Below, one piece after another: positions 27,014 through 36,400 of a DNA stretch of 64,000 nt. The notes beneath the pieces were generated by a model. The model searched no databases. It was not told the origin of the DNA and saw only the letters and a program-made list of their open reading frames with translations. Numbering within the stretch: position 1 is the first letter of the stretch; every line of letters begins with the position of its first letter. The position numbers were made by a program, and so were the translations under genes. This DNA comes from UBA1181 sp045226255 (lineage in GTDB: Bacteria; Bacteroidota; Bacteroidia; Bacteroidales; Paludibacteraceae): NCBI GenBank assembly GCA_045226255.1, contig JBGVCG010000003.1:178039-242038 (forward strand), in the 5' to 3' direction.

Positions 27014-29986
27014 ATGTTTGCGGTCGTTATCTCCGATCATCGTTTGTGGGGCTACAGGTTCCAACCCTGCCTTTTGCCCGATGATGAACAGGCGGACACT
27101 TTGCAGTGCCTCCGCTTGGGGGGAGCGGATTTCCCCTTGGAGGGACTCTCGGACGTGGAGGTTAAGATCGTGCGCCTCTGCGAAAAGTATGCGGAGCAAT
27201 TCGTGATGCGCATCTTCGTCAAGGAGAAACTGTCTGTCGCCGAGTTCCAGACGAAATACTTGAACAATAGGGACAACTACCCTCAGATTCTTCCGTTTAT
27301 CGAACGGGTCAATTGCGATGTGGCGAACCTGCTTCGTGGCACGGACATCCCTGTCTATCTTCGCGAAAAAAACTTTTCGGGTGTCTATCAGTCTGATAGG
27401 GTAGAGGTGTTGCCCCAAGTGTCGCGGCCTGTACCTGCGTTCGACCTCGGTGAGGAGAAACTGACCTATACGCTGAAAATCTTCTCGGGAACGATGGATA
27501 TGCCTTTCCGCAGATGGAAACGGTCGTTCATCCTTCTCTCCTCCGATCCGTTATGCTTCGTGGGGGGCAAGAAACTTTGCACATTCGAGAAGATGCAATA
27601 TAAACGTCTTCTGCCCTTTTTGGAGAAGGAGGGGGTCGATGTGCCGATCCGTACTGTCTCCTCTTACATGAAGTCATTTGTCTTGCCTACGCTGGAAAAG
27701 GAGGATGTTGAGGCTCACGGATTTGTTGTGGAGAAACGCAACTATGCTCCGCACCCTGTGTTGACGTTGGAGGAGGATCTCTCTTTGCATGCCTCCCTTC
27801 GCCTTAGTTTCGCCTATGGGGATATCAGTTGTGATCTCTCTTCCGCCAAGAGACGTTTCGTCTCGTTGTCCGAGGAAGAGGGGTTCCGATTCACGGTTAT
27901 TGACCGTGATGTGGAGGCGGAGAGTCAGTATGTCAACACCTTGTTGGGCATGGGCTTCCGTCAGGAAAATAGCTCTTTCTATGCATGCGCCAAGGATATT
28001 CCGGGGACGTGGCTGTACGAAACCATAGATTTCCTCATAACCCATAGGTCGGAGTTGTCTTCTTTCTCTATTCGGCAGAGGATGGATAAGGAGGAGATCG
28101 TCTTGGATTCTCCGAAACTGGATTTCGATGTGAAGGTTAACGATGTCTACGACTGGTTTGACATCCGTGCGGTGGTGCAGGTGGAGGACGAGTCTTTCCC
28201 TTTTGCTAATCTACATCGCAATATAATCGATGGCAACCGTGAGTATGTGTTGCGCTCAGGAAAGATTTTTATCATTCCCGAACCATGGTTCGCTCAGTAC
28301 AAGGATCTTTTCCTCTTCATGGAGGCGAATGGGGAGGATGCGAACCTCCTCAAACTGGACAAGTGTCATGTGGGAATGTTGGACTCGGAGGGGTCCTCTT
28401 CCGTTCGTGACTTCCGGGGATTGCTGGAACGACGTGTAGATCTCCCTGCCGGGCTTAAAACCACACTCCGTGATTACCAGCATGTGGGGTATTCGTGGCT
28501 TGTGGGACTCTATGATAATGGTTTGGGAGGATGTTTGGCGGATGACATGGGTCTGGGTAAGACGCTTCAGTTGCTTGCCTTTTTCTTGAAGGTATATGAG
28601 GCGGATCCGAACGATTCCCCGCAAGAAGATGTGCGGTTCGACACGTTTGAATGGCCGTACGAGTCGGCGCAACCTTCGTTGTTCGACCAGCCTGTGATCA
28701 AGCGACCTGAACCAGCCCGTACGGTTAAGCCTCATGCGAAAAAGAAACCAGCTTCCTTGGTTATTATGCCTGCCTCGTTGCTCTTTAATTGGGTGAATGA
28801 GAAGGAAAAGTTCGCACCATCACTCCGTCATCTGTTGTATGCAGGAAGCAATCGGGTGTCGGCCGCCTCGTTGGCTAATACGTTCGACCGTCATCATCTG
28901 ATTTTCACCACATATGGTTTGGTTCGAAGGGATATCGAACACTTGAAGAATTATCACTTCGAGTGTGTGGTGATGGACGAGAGCCAGTATGTGAAGAATG
29001 TCTCTTCTCAAGCCTATAAGGCGGTTATGGACTTGCAAGCCTCCCATTTTTACTGTATGTCTGGTACGCCGATAGAGAACTCGTTGGAGGATCTTTGGGC
29101 GCAGATGAACTTGGCGAACCGTGGCGTGTTAGGCTCTGTGGAGTCCTTCCGAAAAATCTATGTGAACCCGATCGTGAAACGTGGCGACGAGGAGCGTGCG
29201 GAGCGGGTTAAACGCTTCATTAAACCCTTTCTGCTGCGTAGGACGAAGGAGGAGGTGGCGGCGGATTTGCCTCCTGTCGTGGAGCAATTGGTTTATTGTG
29301 ACATGAGTGATGCCCATCGGGAGATCTATGAGCGGGAGAAGTCCATGGTGCGGAATAGCCTGATGTCTGTAATTGCGGAGTCGGGCGTGAGCAAAAACTC
29401 TATTTTAGCCCTCTCGTCCCTGACTAGATTGCGCGAACTATCTAACCATCCGAAACTGCTCTTCGATGATTGCCTAGTGGAGTCCGAGAAGATGAATGAG
29501 GTGGTGCGCCGCATCCAGAATCTGAAGGAAGAGGGACATAAGGTATTGGTGTTTTCCTCTTTCGTGCGTCTGTTGGATTTGTTGCAGGAGCGGTTGGATG
29601 CGGAGGATGTCAAGTACACGAAGCTGACGGGTGAGACGCAGCGGAGGGAACAGGTGGTGAACACCTTCCAGAATGATCCTTCCGTGGTCTGTTTCCTAAT
29701 TTCGCTGAAGGCCGGAGGCGTGGGACTGAACCTGATGGCGGCCGACTATGTGTTTATTCTAGACCCTTGGTGGAACCCTGCGGCGGAGATGCAGGCAGTC
29801 GATAGGTCCCATCGTATCGGGCAAGACAAGACCGTCTTTGTCTATCGCTTTTTGTCGAAGGATACGGTGGAGGAGAAAATTCATAATATGCAGACGGAAA
29901 AATTACAACTTTCGGATATGTTCGTGAATTCCAACAATCCTTTCGTCGATGTCGATTTGGAGACTTTGGAACAATTGTTCGGGTGA
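27014..29986 (+). CDS. SNF2-family DEAD/DEAH-box helicase-like ATPase
   Basis: The 990-residue protein has an N-terminal region of about 480 residues without a motif I recognise, then a SNF2 ATPase core. Motifs: LRDYQHVGYSWL, GGCLADDMGLGKTLQ (Walker A, near residue 510), VVMDESQYVKN (motif II, DESQ), CMSGTPIENSLEDLWAQ (motif III), and in the second lobe VLVFSSFVRLLDLLQERL, LISLKAGGVGLNLMAADYV and HRIGQDKTVFVYRF. Such proteins move along or remodel DNA or displace bound proteins; bacterial members include RapA-like and other groups. I start at the ATG at 27014 because the frame's upstream TTG lies at the terminator T-run. Its promoter is unclear. Confidence 0.92.
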   Translation: MFAVVISDHRLWGYRFQPCLLPDDEQADTLQCLRLGGADFPLEGLSDVEVKIVRLCEKYAEQFVMRIFVKEKLSVAEFQTKYLNNRDNYPQILPFIERVNCDVANLLRGTDIPVYLREKNFSGVYQSDRVEVLPQVSRPVPAFDLGEEKLTYTLKIFSGTMDMPFRRWKRSFILLSSDPLCFVGGKKLCTFEKMQYKRLLPFLEKEGVDVPIRTVSSYMKSFVLPTLEKEDVEAHGFVVEKRNYAPHPVLTLEEDLSLHASLRLSFAYGDISCDLSSAKRRFVSLSEEEGFRFTVIDRDVEAESQYVNTLLGMGFRQENSSFYACAKDIPGTWLYETIDFLITHRSELSSFSIRQRMDKEEIVLDSPKLDFDVKVNDVYDWFDIRAVVQVEDESFPFANLHRNIIDGNREYVLRSGKIFIIPEPWFAQYKDLFLFMEANGEDANLLKLDKCHVGMLDSEGSSSVRDFRGLLERRVDLPAGLKTTLRDYQHVGYSWLVGLYDNGLGGCLADDMGLGKTLQLLAFFLKVYEADPNDSPQEDVRFDTFEWPYESAQPSLFDQPVIKRPEPARTVKPHAKKKPASLVIMPASLLFNWVNEKEKFAPSLRHLLYAGSNRVSAASLANTFDRHHLIFTTYGLVRRDIEHLKNYHFECVVMDESQYVKNVSSQAYKAVMDLQASHFYCMSGTPIENSLEDLWAQMNLANRGVLGSVESFRKIYVNPIVKRGDEERAERVKRFIKPFLLRRTKEEVAADLPPVVEQLVYCDMSDAHREIYEREKSMVRNSLMSVIAESGVSKNSILALSSLTRLRELSNHPKLLFDDCLVESEKMNEVVRRIQNLKEEGHKVLVFSSFVRLLDLLQERLDAEDVKYTKLTGETQRREQVVNTFQNDPSVVCFLISLKAGGVGLNLMAADYVFILDPWWNPAAEMQAVDRSHRIGQDKTVFVYRFLSKDTVEEKIHNMQTEKLQLSDMFVNSNNPFVDVDLETLEQLFG

Positions 29987-30393
29987 TAAGCCCTTTTTTG
30001 TTGAAACACTATCTGTTTTCGTTGAATATCTTCATATATAAGTGTTTGCTTTTATATCTTTGGAGGTGTTAAAGTTAGTGTTTGATGTTCTTTTTTTTGA
30101 TGAAAAATGTTTTATATGAGTGAAATATAAAACTTTTTTACTACTTTAGCGTCGTGGAATGACATCGGTCGGATATGAATTGACGGAATGTCTTTCCCAT
30201 TGGATTTAGACCCTAAATTGTGTTGTTCTATATATTATTATGTGGTTGGCCCATTGAGAAATGCGCCAACCTTTTATGAAAAATAGGGTGTCTATTTCCT
30301 GATGTACAAAAAATTGAGTATAATTGTGTTCTAAAAGTATTTCGATTTAGGTGTTTAATTATATATTGGTGAAATTTTATAATAATTAATGAT
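29987..30393. other. AT-rich intergenic region with a possible small RNA
   Basis: The 407 bases hold no convincing protein gene. A near-consensus -7 element TACTTTAG (30142-30149) and a hairpin ending in TTTT (30244-30275) could bound a short transcript of about 120 bases; otherwise the hairpin is a distant terminator of the SNF2 gene. The last 100 bases are the leader of the next gene. Confidence 0.4.
30244..30275 (+). terminator. Hairpin with short T-run
   Basis: Stem GGTTGGC / GCCAACC with inner CAT/ATG pairing is followed by TTTTA. It lies 257 bases past the SNF2 stop. Confidence 0.5.
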
Positions 30394-30870
30394 ATGAAGA
30401 AGAAGTTTTTTCCGGCGATATTGCTTTCCGCTTTGTGCTCATTCGCGGTGCAAGCGGCGACTACAGTCTCTGTTTTAGAAAAAAATGGTGGATTGAAGAG
30501 TTATAAGGTTGAGGAATCTGGTAAGATGTACTTCTCTGGGGATGGATTGATAATACTGGAAAAGTCTGGCGCTCAGGCTGTTTCGGTGAATGTGTCCAAC
30601 ATTAAGAAGATTACATTCTCTTCTGTCACCATGGGTGTGGATGGAAATGCAGCTGAGCAGATCGCTCTTTTCGCTTTTCCGAATCCAGTGAAGGACGTCG
30701 TATTCCTTGCAGGGGTGAAGAATGGCGAGAAGGTTTCAGTATATGCTGCGAATGGGTCATTGGTGAGTGAAATCTCGTATGAGGAGGAGGGCATCAATTT
30801 GTCTTCTCTTCCAGCAGGGGCATATGTGCTTTCTGTGTCAGGAAAATCTGTTAAAATCAGTAAGTTATGA
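30394..30870 (+). CDS. Small secreted protein with T9SS type A sorting domain
   Basis: The 158-residue protein has a signal peptide (FPAILLSALCSFAVQAA, cut near residue 22). A domain of about 55 residues has alternating strands and ends KKITF. A C-terminal T9SS type A sorting domain starts FPNPVKDVVFL near residue 95 and ends with Lys-Leu after the usual LPAGAYVLSVSG strand. The protein is expected on the cell surface or released. It overlaps the next gene by 4 bases (ATGA), so the two are translated together. Its N-terminal domain resembles that of the next protein. Function is unknown. Confidence 0.88.
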   Translation: MKKKFFPAILLSALCSFAVQAATTVSVLEKNGGLKSYKVEESGKMYFSGDGLIILEKSGAQAVSVNVSNIKKITFSSVTMGVDGNAAEQIALFAFPNPVKDVVFLAGVKNGEKVSVYAANGSLVSEISYEEEGINLSSLPAGAYVLSVSGKSVKISKL

Positions 30871-32765
30871 AAAAAATTATAATCTTAGGCGCTGCGTTGC
30901 TTTTTTCTGTGTTCGCATGGTCTGAGTATTCTATGATTATCCATCGCTCGGGGGGGAAACTTTCTTTCGCCGATTGTCCGACTGTGGACAGCGTGAAGTG
31001 TGTGGGAGGAAGTTTAAAGTTGTATGAGAATGGTGAAGATGTTTCTGAAATCCCCTTCCAACAACTGGATAGTTTGACTTTCGTGGATGCGAGCCAGTTG
31101 GTCGCTCGTGACACGGTCTATGTTACCTTCTCTGAAGGTAGCGTTAAGTGTGTGAATCCGTACCAGTCCTCTGTGGAGATCAAGACGGAGGGGGCTTGCG
31201 TCAACGTGAATTCGGTGGCCTATCAGAAGGATATTGTCTATGTTCTTTCTGGTTCCGCTTCCAACGGATACTTCGCTATCGATTCTGAAAGGAAATTCAA
31301 GGTCATCATGGATAATTTGACCCTGACTTCGAATAAGGTGCTTCCTCCTATCCGTTCCTTCTCTGGAAAGACGATGACGGTTGTGCTCAAGGGAAAGAAT
31401 AGTTTGACGGACTCTGCGAACGATACGGCTAATGCGGTGGTGAGAAGTAAGGGACAGATCGTTTTTGAAAACACTTCCACTGGCTCGCTTGAGGTGAATG
31501 CGAAGCAGAAACGTGGCATCCAATCGGGAGACTATATCGAAATCAATGGCGGAAATATTTCTGTCAATTCCGATTTGGGCGATTGCGTTCGTGTCAAAGA
31601 CTACTTTATGATGGTGGGTGGTCAATTTACTATGAAAGGTGGTGGCTTGAATGTTACAGATGGCTACTTCAGAATGAGTAAAGGTGTTTTCTCCGCTACT
31701 TCTGACAAGGAAAAGGTTAAGGTCATTGAGATTGAGACAGAGTTTGTCGACGAGGAAGGTAATGTGGTCGCAAATGGTGAACATGGCGCTTTCTGGATGA
31801 CTGGTGGTGAGATTAACATCAATGTAAGTGGAAAGGGCGCTCGTTGCATCAAGGCTGATGGTGACGTCAATGTTTATGGCGGTAAAATCAATTGCACATT
31901 GTCTGGTCCTTCTATTTATGAGGAGGCGGATGGCGTCACAAATACCACTGCTATTAAGGCGGATGGTTATATCAATTTCGTGGATGGCTCCCATGAGTTC
32001 TCGTCTACCGCTTCTGCTACGGGTGCTCGTCTCCTCAATGGAGATATGGGTTTGACTTTCGATTATGGAGTCTCACTGACGCTGACAAACGCTTCCTCTT
32101 CGTTCTCTTACGTTAATTCTTCGAATGAGGAAAAATCGAAGGTTAGCTCTTTGATTAAAACAGATAAGAAGATTGTCTTCAACATGTGTAGCTTGTATCT
32201 CCGTTCAACTGCTACGGTTGACGGTGCCTTCGGTATCGTATCGGATGGAGATATGGAGGTGAATGACAACGCTGTCATTGTGATCGAGTCCGCTTCCGCT
32301 GATGGTATTTACGTCGATGAGGAGCAGAACGGTAAATTGGTCTGCAATGGAGGTTATATCTCTTCCTGCTCGAATGGGGGAAGAGCGTATTCCTGCCCAA
32401 TCGCCGCAAAAGGCGGTGTTTGTGTCGGCGTTGGAAAGTATAAGCATAATGGAGGATTCGCAAACTCTACTTACGGAACCGCAGGAGATCTCTCGTATGA
32501 TTTTACACCTTTCCAGGTGTTGGATGAGACGGGTGCTGTTATTTTCTCTCACAATGGTAAGTTCATGGATGGTATAACTGCTAACAAACTTAGCATTAGC
32601 GCCAAACTTTCCAAGGACCAAACGTATACGTACAAGGTGGGAGGAAAATTGACTGGTGGCGATGTGATAGAACCTTCTGGCTTTGTTTCGGGTGGAACTT
32701 ATTCGGGAGGAGAGGACTTAGATGTGACTATCTCTCGTACAAACGTCCTGAACCCAATCAGATAA
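30867..32765 (+). CDS. Secreted carbohydrate-binding beta-helix-like protein (DUF4353/Cthe_2159 type)
   Basis: The 632-residue protein has a signal peptide (IIILGAALLFSVFAWS) and a short N-terminal domain ending FQQLDSLTFVD, like the one in the gene upstream. A long repeat-rich region follows (KFKVIMDNLTLTS, MTVVLKGKNSLT, RGIQSGDYIEINGG, RCIKADGDVNVYGGKINC). The pattern of an I-K-(A/S)-D-G motif followed by a strand recurs and matches the Cthe_2159/DUF4353 family, whose founding member binds polygalacturonate and cellulose. Binding of a plant or host polysaccharide is inference. No T9SS sorting domain is visible at the C-terminus, so surface retention may depend on its coupled partner. A strong terminator follows. 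Confidence 0.82.
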   Translation: MKKIIILGAALLFSVFAWSEYSMIIHRSGGKLSFADCPTVDSVKCVGGSLKLYENGEDVSEIPFQQLDSLTFVDASQLVARDTVYVTFSEGSVKCVNPYQSSVEIKTEGACVNVNSVAYQKDIVYVLSGSASNGYFAIDSERKFKVIMDNLTLTSNKVLPPIRSFSGKTMTVVLKGKNSLTDSANDTANAVVRSKGQIVFENTSTGSLEVNAKQKRGIQSGDYIEINGGNISVNSDLGDCVRVKDYFMMVGGQFTMKGGGLNVTDGYFRMSKGVFSATSDKEKVKVIEIETEFVDEEGNVVANGEHGAFWMTGGEININVSGKGARCIKADGDVNVYGGKINCTLSGPSIYEEADGVTNTTAIKADGYINFVDGSHEFSSTASATGARLLNGDMGLTFDYGVSLTLTNASSSFSYVNSSNEEKSKVSSLIKTDKKIVFNMCSLYLRSTATVDGAFGIVSDGDMEVNDNAVIVIESASADGIYVDEEQNGKLVCNGGYISSCSNGGRAYSCPIAAKGGVCVGVGKYKHNGGFANSTYGTAGDLSYDFTPFQVLDETGAVIFSHNGKFMDGITANKLSISAKLSKDQTYTYKVGGKLTGGDVIEPSGFVSGGTYSGGEDLDVTISRTNVLNPIR

Positions 32766-32779
32766 TTATGTATACTTAG

Positions 32780-32815
32780 GCGGAGCGTCGAAACCCGATG
32801 CTCCGCTTTTTTTTT
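32780..32815 (+). terminator. Strong terminator abutting the vsr start codon
   Basis: An 11-bp stem GCGGAGCGTCG / CGATGCTCCGC (one G-T pair), loop AAACC, is followed by nine T. The next base begins the vsr ATG. Confidence 0.92.
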
Positions 32816-33340
32816 ATGGATAAGATTACCCCAGAACAGCGCAGTAAGACGATGTCTCGTATTCGTAGCAAGAATACGAGGCCAGAGCTTATTGTCCGTA
32901 AATATCTCTATGCGAATGGTTTCCGTTACCGATTGAACGTGCGTTCGCTGCCGGGCACTCCTGATATTGTCCTGAAGAAATATCACACCGCAATCTTCAT
33001 TAATGGTTGCTTTTGGCATGGACATATTTGTCAGCAGGGTAGAATGCCTAAGTCTAATGTCTCTTTTTGGGAGAATAAGATCTTGCGTAATAAGGAAAGG
33101 GATGAGGAAGTCCGTGATAAATTACGTGCGATAGGTTGGCGTACAATGGTGGTGTGGGAGTGCCAGCTGAAACCTGCCGTGCGGCAACAGACCTTGGAGG
33201 GCATTGTTTACCTTCTAAATGAGGCATTCCTCGATTTGTATCGCAAGAAGCCTGCTGCCAAACCATATTATGAGACGAACCCTGATGAAGAGCAACGTAT
33301 GGTAGCCGAGGAGTCCCTTCAGTATGGACATAATGATTAG
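32816..33340 (+). CDS. vsr: Very-short-patch mismatch repair endonuclease (Vsr)
   Basis: The 174-residue protein matches Vsr, which nicks 5' of T in T-G mismatches made by deamination of 5-methylcytosine. Landmarks: TPEQRSKTMSRIRSKNTRPE at the N-terminus, the catalytic PGTPDIVL (Asp near residue 49), FINGCFWHGHIC (His and zinc-type Cys), FWENKILRNKERD and VVWECQL near residue 120. The ATG follows directly on the T-run of a terminator; an in-frame ATG at 32798 lies inside that hairpin and is unlikely. Vsr normally travels with a cytosine-C5 methyltransferase, but none is in this window. Confidence 0.93.
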   Translation: MDKITPEQRSKTMSRIRSKNTRPELIVRKYLYANGFRYRLNVRSLPGTPDIVLKKYHTAIFINGCFWHGHICQQGRMPKSNVSFWENKILRNKERDEEVRDKLRAIGWRTMVVWECQLKPAVRQQTLEGIVYLLNEAFLDLYRKKPAAKPYYETNPDEEQRMVAEESLQYGHND

Positions 33341-33423
33341 CGTGTAAGTTGGTTGGGTAGTGCATTCTCTCCAACCCTCTTTTCGCCGAATAATAGCAGT
33401 TTATTCTTACGCTTTTATAAAAT

Positions 33424-33469
33424 GAAGGTCTCTCCACCTCCTGCGAAGCAGGGCGGTGGAGAGACCTTC
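33424..33469. terminator. Long hairpin between vsr and the beta-helix protein
   Basis: A perfect 15-bp stem GAAGGTCTCTCCACC / GGTGGAGAGACCTTC encloses a second stem CCTGC-GAA-GCAGG. It lies between two converging genes and probably ends both. Confidence 0.88.
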
Positions 33470-33492
33470 GAATTTGTTTGAACTCAGTTTTG

Positions 33493-36400
33493 TTACTCTT
33501 GTGATTTCACAAACTGGAAGAGAACTTCATTCCCTAATCTTAGGAAGTATAATCCTTGAGGTAGGTCAGATATGTCGATTGAACCATTGTTTGATGATCC
33601 TTCCATAACTGTATGTCCTAGCATGTTTTGGATTACATAGGAGAATGTGGAACTGTTGGTCACGTAAAGCACGTTTGTTGCAGGGTTCGGGTAGATGCTC
33701 TTGCTGCCCGCCAATTGATTCTCTACTCCTGTTCCCTCATTTGGTAAAACAAGCAAGCTGTATTTTATTACGAGATCACAACCGTTTGGTCTTTTGAGCA
33801 CTTCGAAGATATTGTCATAATATCCTGCTTCCGTGTATGTCTGTCCCAAGTAACTTTCACCCACAAGGATTGTGTCCACAGGGAGGACGGTGGTGTCGAT
33901 GACACATTGGCAATTCTCGCAACAGAATGGATCGGAGAGATTGCTGGTTCCCCCCATTTCGTATGTTGCTGTTGCGGAGAAACAAATCGTATCACCATAT
34001 TCTGAGAGTTTTTCCTCAGGGATGGCAAACGAGAAAGCACCTGTGCTATCTGTCACCGTATTGCCCAAGAACACATGTGCCGTTTGAAGTCCTCCGTTTG
34101 TGGCGAAGAGTTCGACAGTAGATACCCTGAACGTGTCCGTAGTTCCCTCGACGAGAATGCGGTCATTGTCCTTTTTAACTTGGATGATGGACGGAATGGC
34201 CAATTGATAGCTAGTCCGACGGTCGCTTATGGCCTTCCCATTTGTCCCGAAGAAGAGGTTCTCTGTGATCGTCGTGTAATAGTCTTCATAATGTACGCCA
34301 CCTTTCCCGTTGAAACCGATCAGGTTGCCTTTTATGTTTTGGTCTTGTCTGCTAGTCTCCATATATATGCCATATTCTCCATTTGGCATCGGATCACCTT
34401 GTGGTGTCACACCGATGTAATTGAAGGATGCGTTACAAGCAGTCATGCTCCCTTGGCTATAGATACCATGTCTCTTGTTGAATCCGATGTAATTGGCGCT
34501 ATCCAAGCTGGATGGGAAGTTGACCTTACTTCTGGCTCCGATGAGCAGACCGTCTGAACCGTTGCCCAAGTCGTTGAAGTTTTTGTCTGTTCCGATGTAG
34601 TTGCCTTTTACGAGATTAGTTCCTCCGTTAATGACAATGCCAATGCTGTCATTGCCGGCAATAATGTTGCCCTCGACGATTGATGATATGGTTGTCATCT
34701 CGATTAAAACACCGATGTCAAAGCCTTTCACGTCCCCGTTGGCATCTATGCCGACGAGATTGTTTATTATATTGGCCGTATTCCCGGACATGCGTATGCC
34801 TATGCCTTTTTCTTTGTCGTTAACGCTTCCGTCTCTTGTGATGATACAGTTTTTGATGGCTGTCATTTGACCGCCTGTGCCATTTTGGAATACTCCAAAT
34901 TGCATGTTTCCTGTAATGATTGTACTATCAATCTCTGCATATCCATCTGTCACTATGCCTCCTTTACATCCTGATCCTGAAACATAGCAATTCTTTGCTA
35001 TTAGGGTGTCACTACCGTTGACAGCTATGGCGGAATAGGTGTAATTTCCTATGATAGAGTCATTGTACAATATAGTCTTTCCTTTGTGGGAGGCAAAAAT
35101 TGCATTTGTGCTGTTCTCTTTCCCCACCACGACGCTATTTTTCAATGTAATGGTAAGTCCTGGTTGTTTGTTCATTTGTTCATTGTATGCACCAAGTTCG
35201 AACTCTGTCTCGAACCTTAGACCGTCAAAGACAACATCACCACTGGTGTTGATTCTGAAGTAACCGGTTTTCAAGAGAGTGGTGTTCTTGAAAGGTGTGG
35301 CAACATCTCCTGTTTTTGCGTCGGCTGGATAACTTCCGATGATAGTCGTCGGACGGGTGATTTGGACTTCTGTTTTTTCTGCCAATTCCTGCAAGTCGTA
35401 TGTTCCTGCCGCCAAGTGGAAGGTGACGCTATCGGGAACCCTTTCCATCATAGAGACGAAGCCCTTCCCGTCCATCGCATTCTCCCAGCTGGAGCCGTTT
35501 CCTGTTCCATCCACCTTTACAAAATATTCCTTTCGGCTTTTATTGTAATGAATGAGTGTTTTACTAAATGCGCTCGTCTCGTTCGAATAACTAGATGTTG
35601 CGATGATGTTGGCTTCGTAAGTCGTAATTCCCGTTTTGATGGAGAAGTTTCCTTCTGCATCTGTGCTGTCGGAAGCTATGAATTTTGTCGCAGTCTCGGA
35701 TTCCCCGTCGTTGAGGTAAAGTTCGATGTAAGACGCTCCTATAGAATCTGCTTTGCCTGTTATAATTAGATATCCGTTTTCGTCTTCTGTGATGGATGTG
35801 ATGATTGGAGCTGATAATGGATTATTCGTCTCAATCGCTTTGTTGATGGAATGTACCCACTGTGTTTTGAGGAAGAGTGTGTTGGTGATGGACGAAGCGA
35901 CGTAGTTGGATCCCTCTCCAGCGTGTGGGTAGTTTGTATATATGGCGGAACTGTCGTTCTTCTCAAATACGCAGTTGTCAACCACAAGATTGTATGGGGT
36001 TGTTTCGGAGGCAAAATAGACGCCATAGCCTTTGTTCCCGTAGAAGGAACAACCCGAAAGGGACATTTCACCTTGTACTGCCGCTTTTACGCCTGTGCCG
36101 CCATTCATAGCAAAGGAACTATTTTTCAGAACTGTTTTGTGATTTTGTGAACCAATATAGAGTCCACCCTTCGCATTAGGTATCGGGGTCGAATCCGGAG
36201 CCACACCCACATAACATGATTCGATGGTGAGTTGTGGGATGGAGGCTTCCAAATTAATACCGTATCTGCCGTTGTTTCCTATGATATTGTTCTTAAATTC
36301 AGTAGGTATAGAAGACGATTGTGAGAACTGTACACCGTCTTCCATGTTTCCCAATGCTTCGAATTTCGAGTTCGTTCCGATATAGTTGTTGCTAAAGACA

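Noticed and set aside
32798..32815. ATG at 32798 as the start of vsr
   Set aside because: It lies inside the terminator stem and would add a Leu-Arg-Phe-Phe-Phe stretch absent from Vsr proteins.
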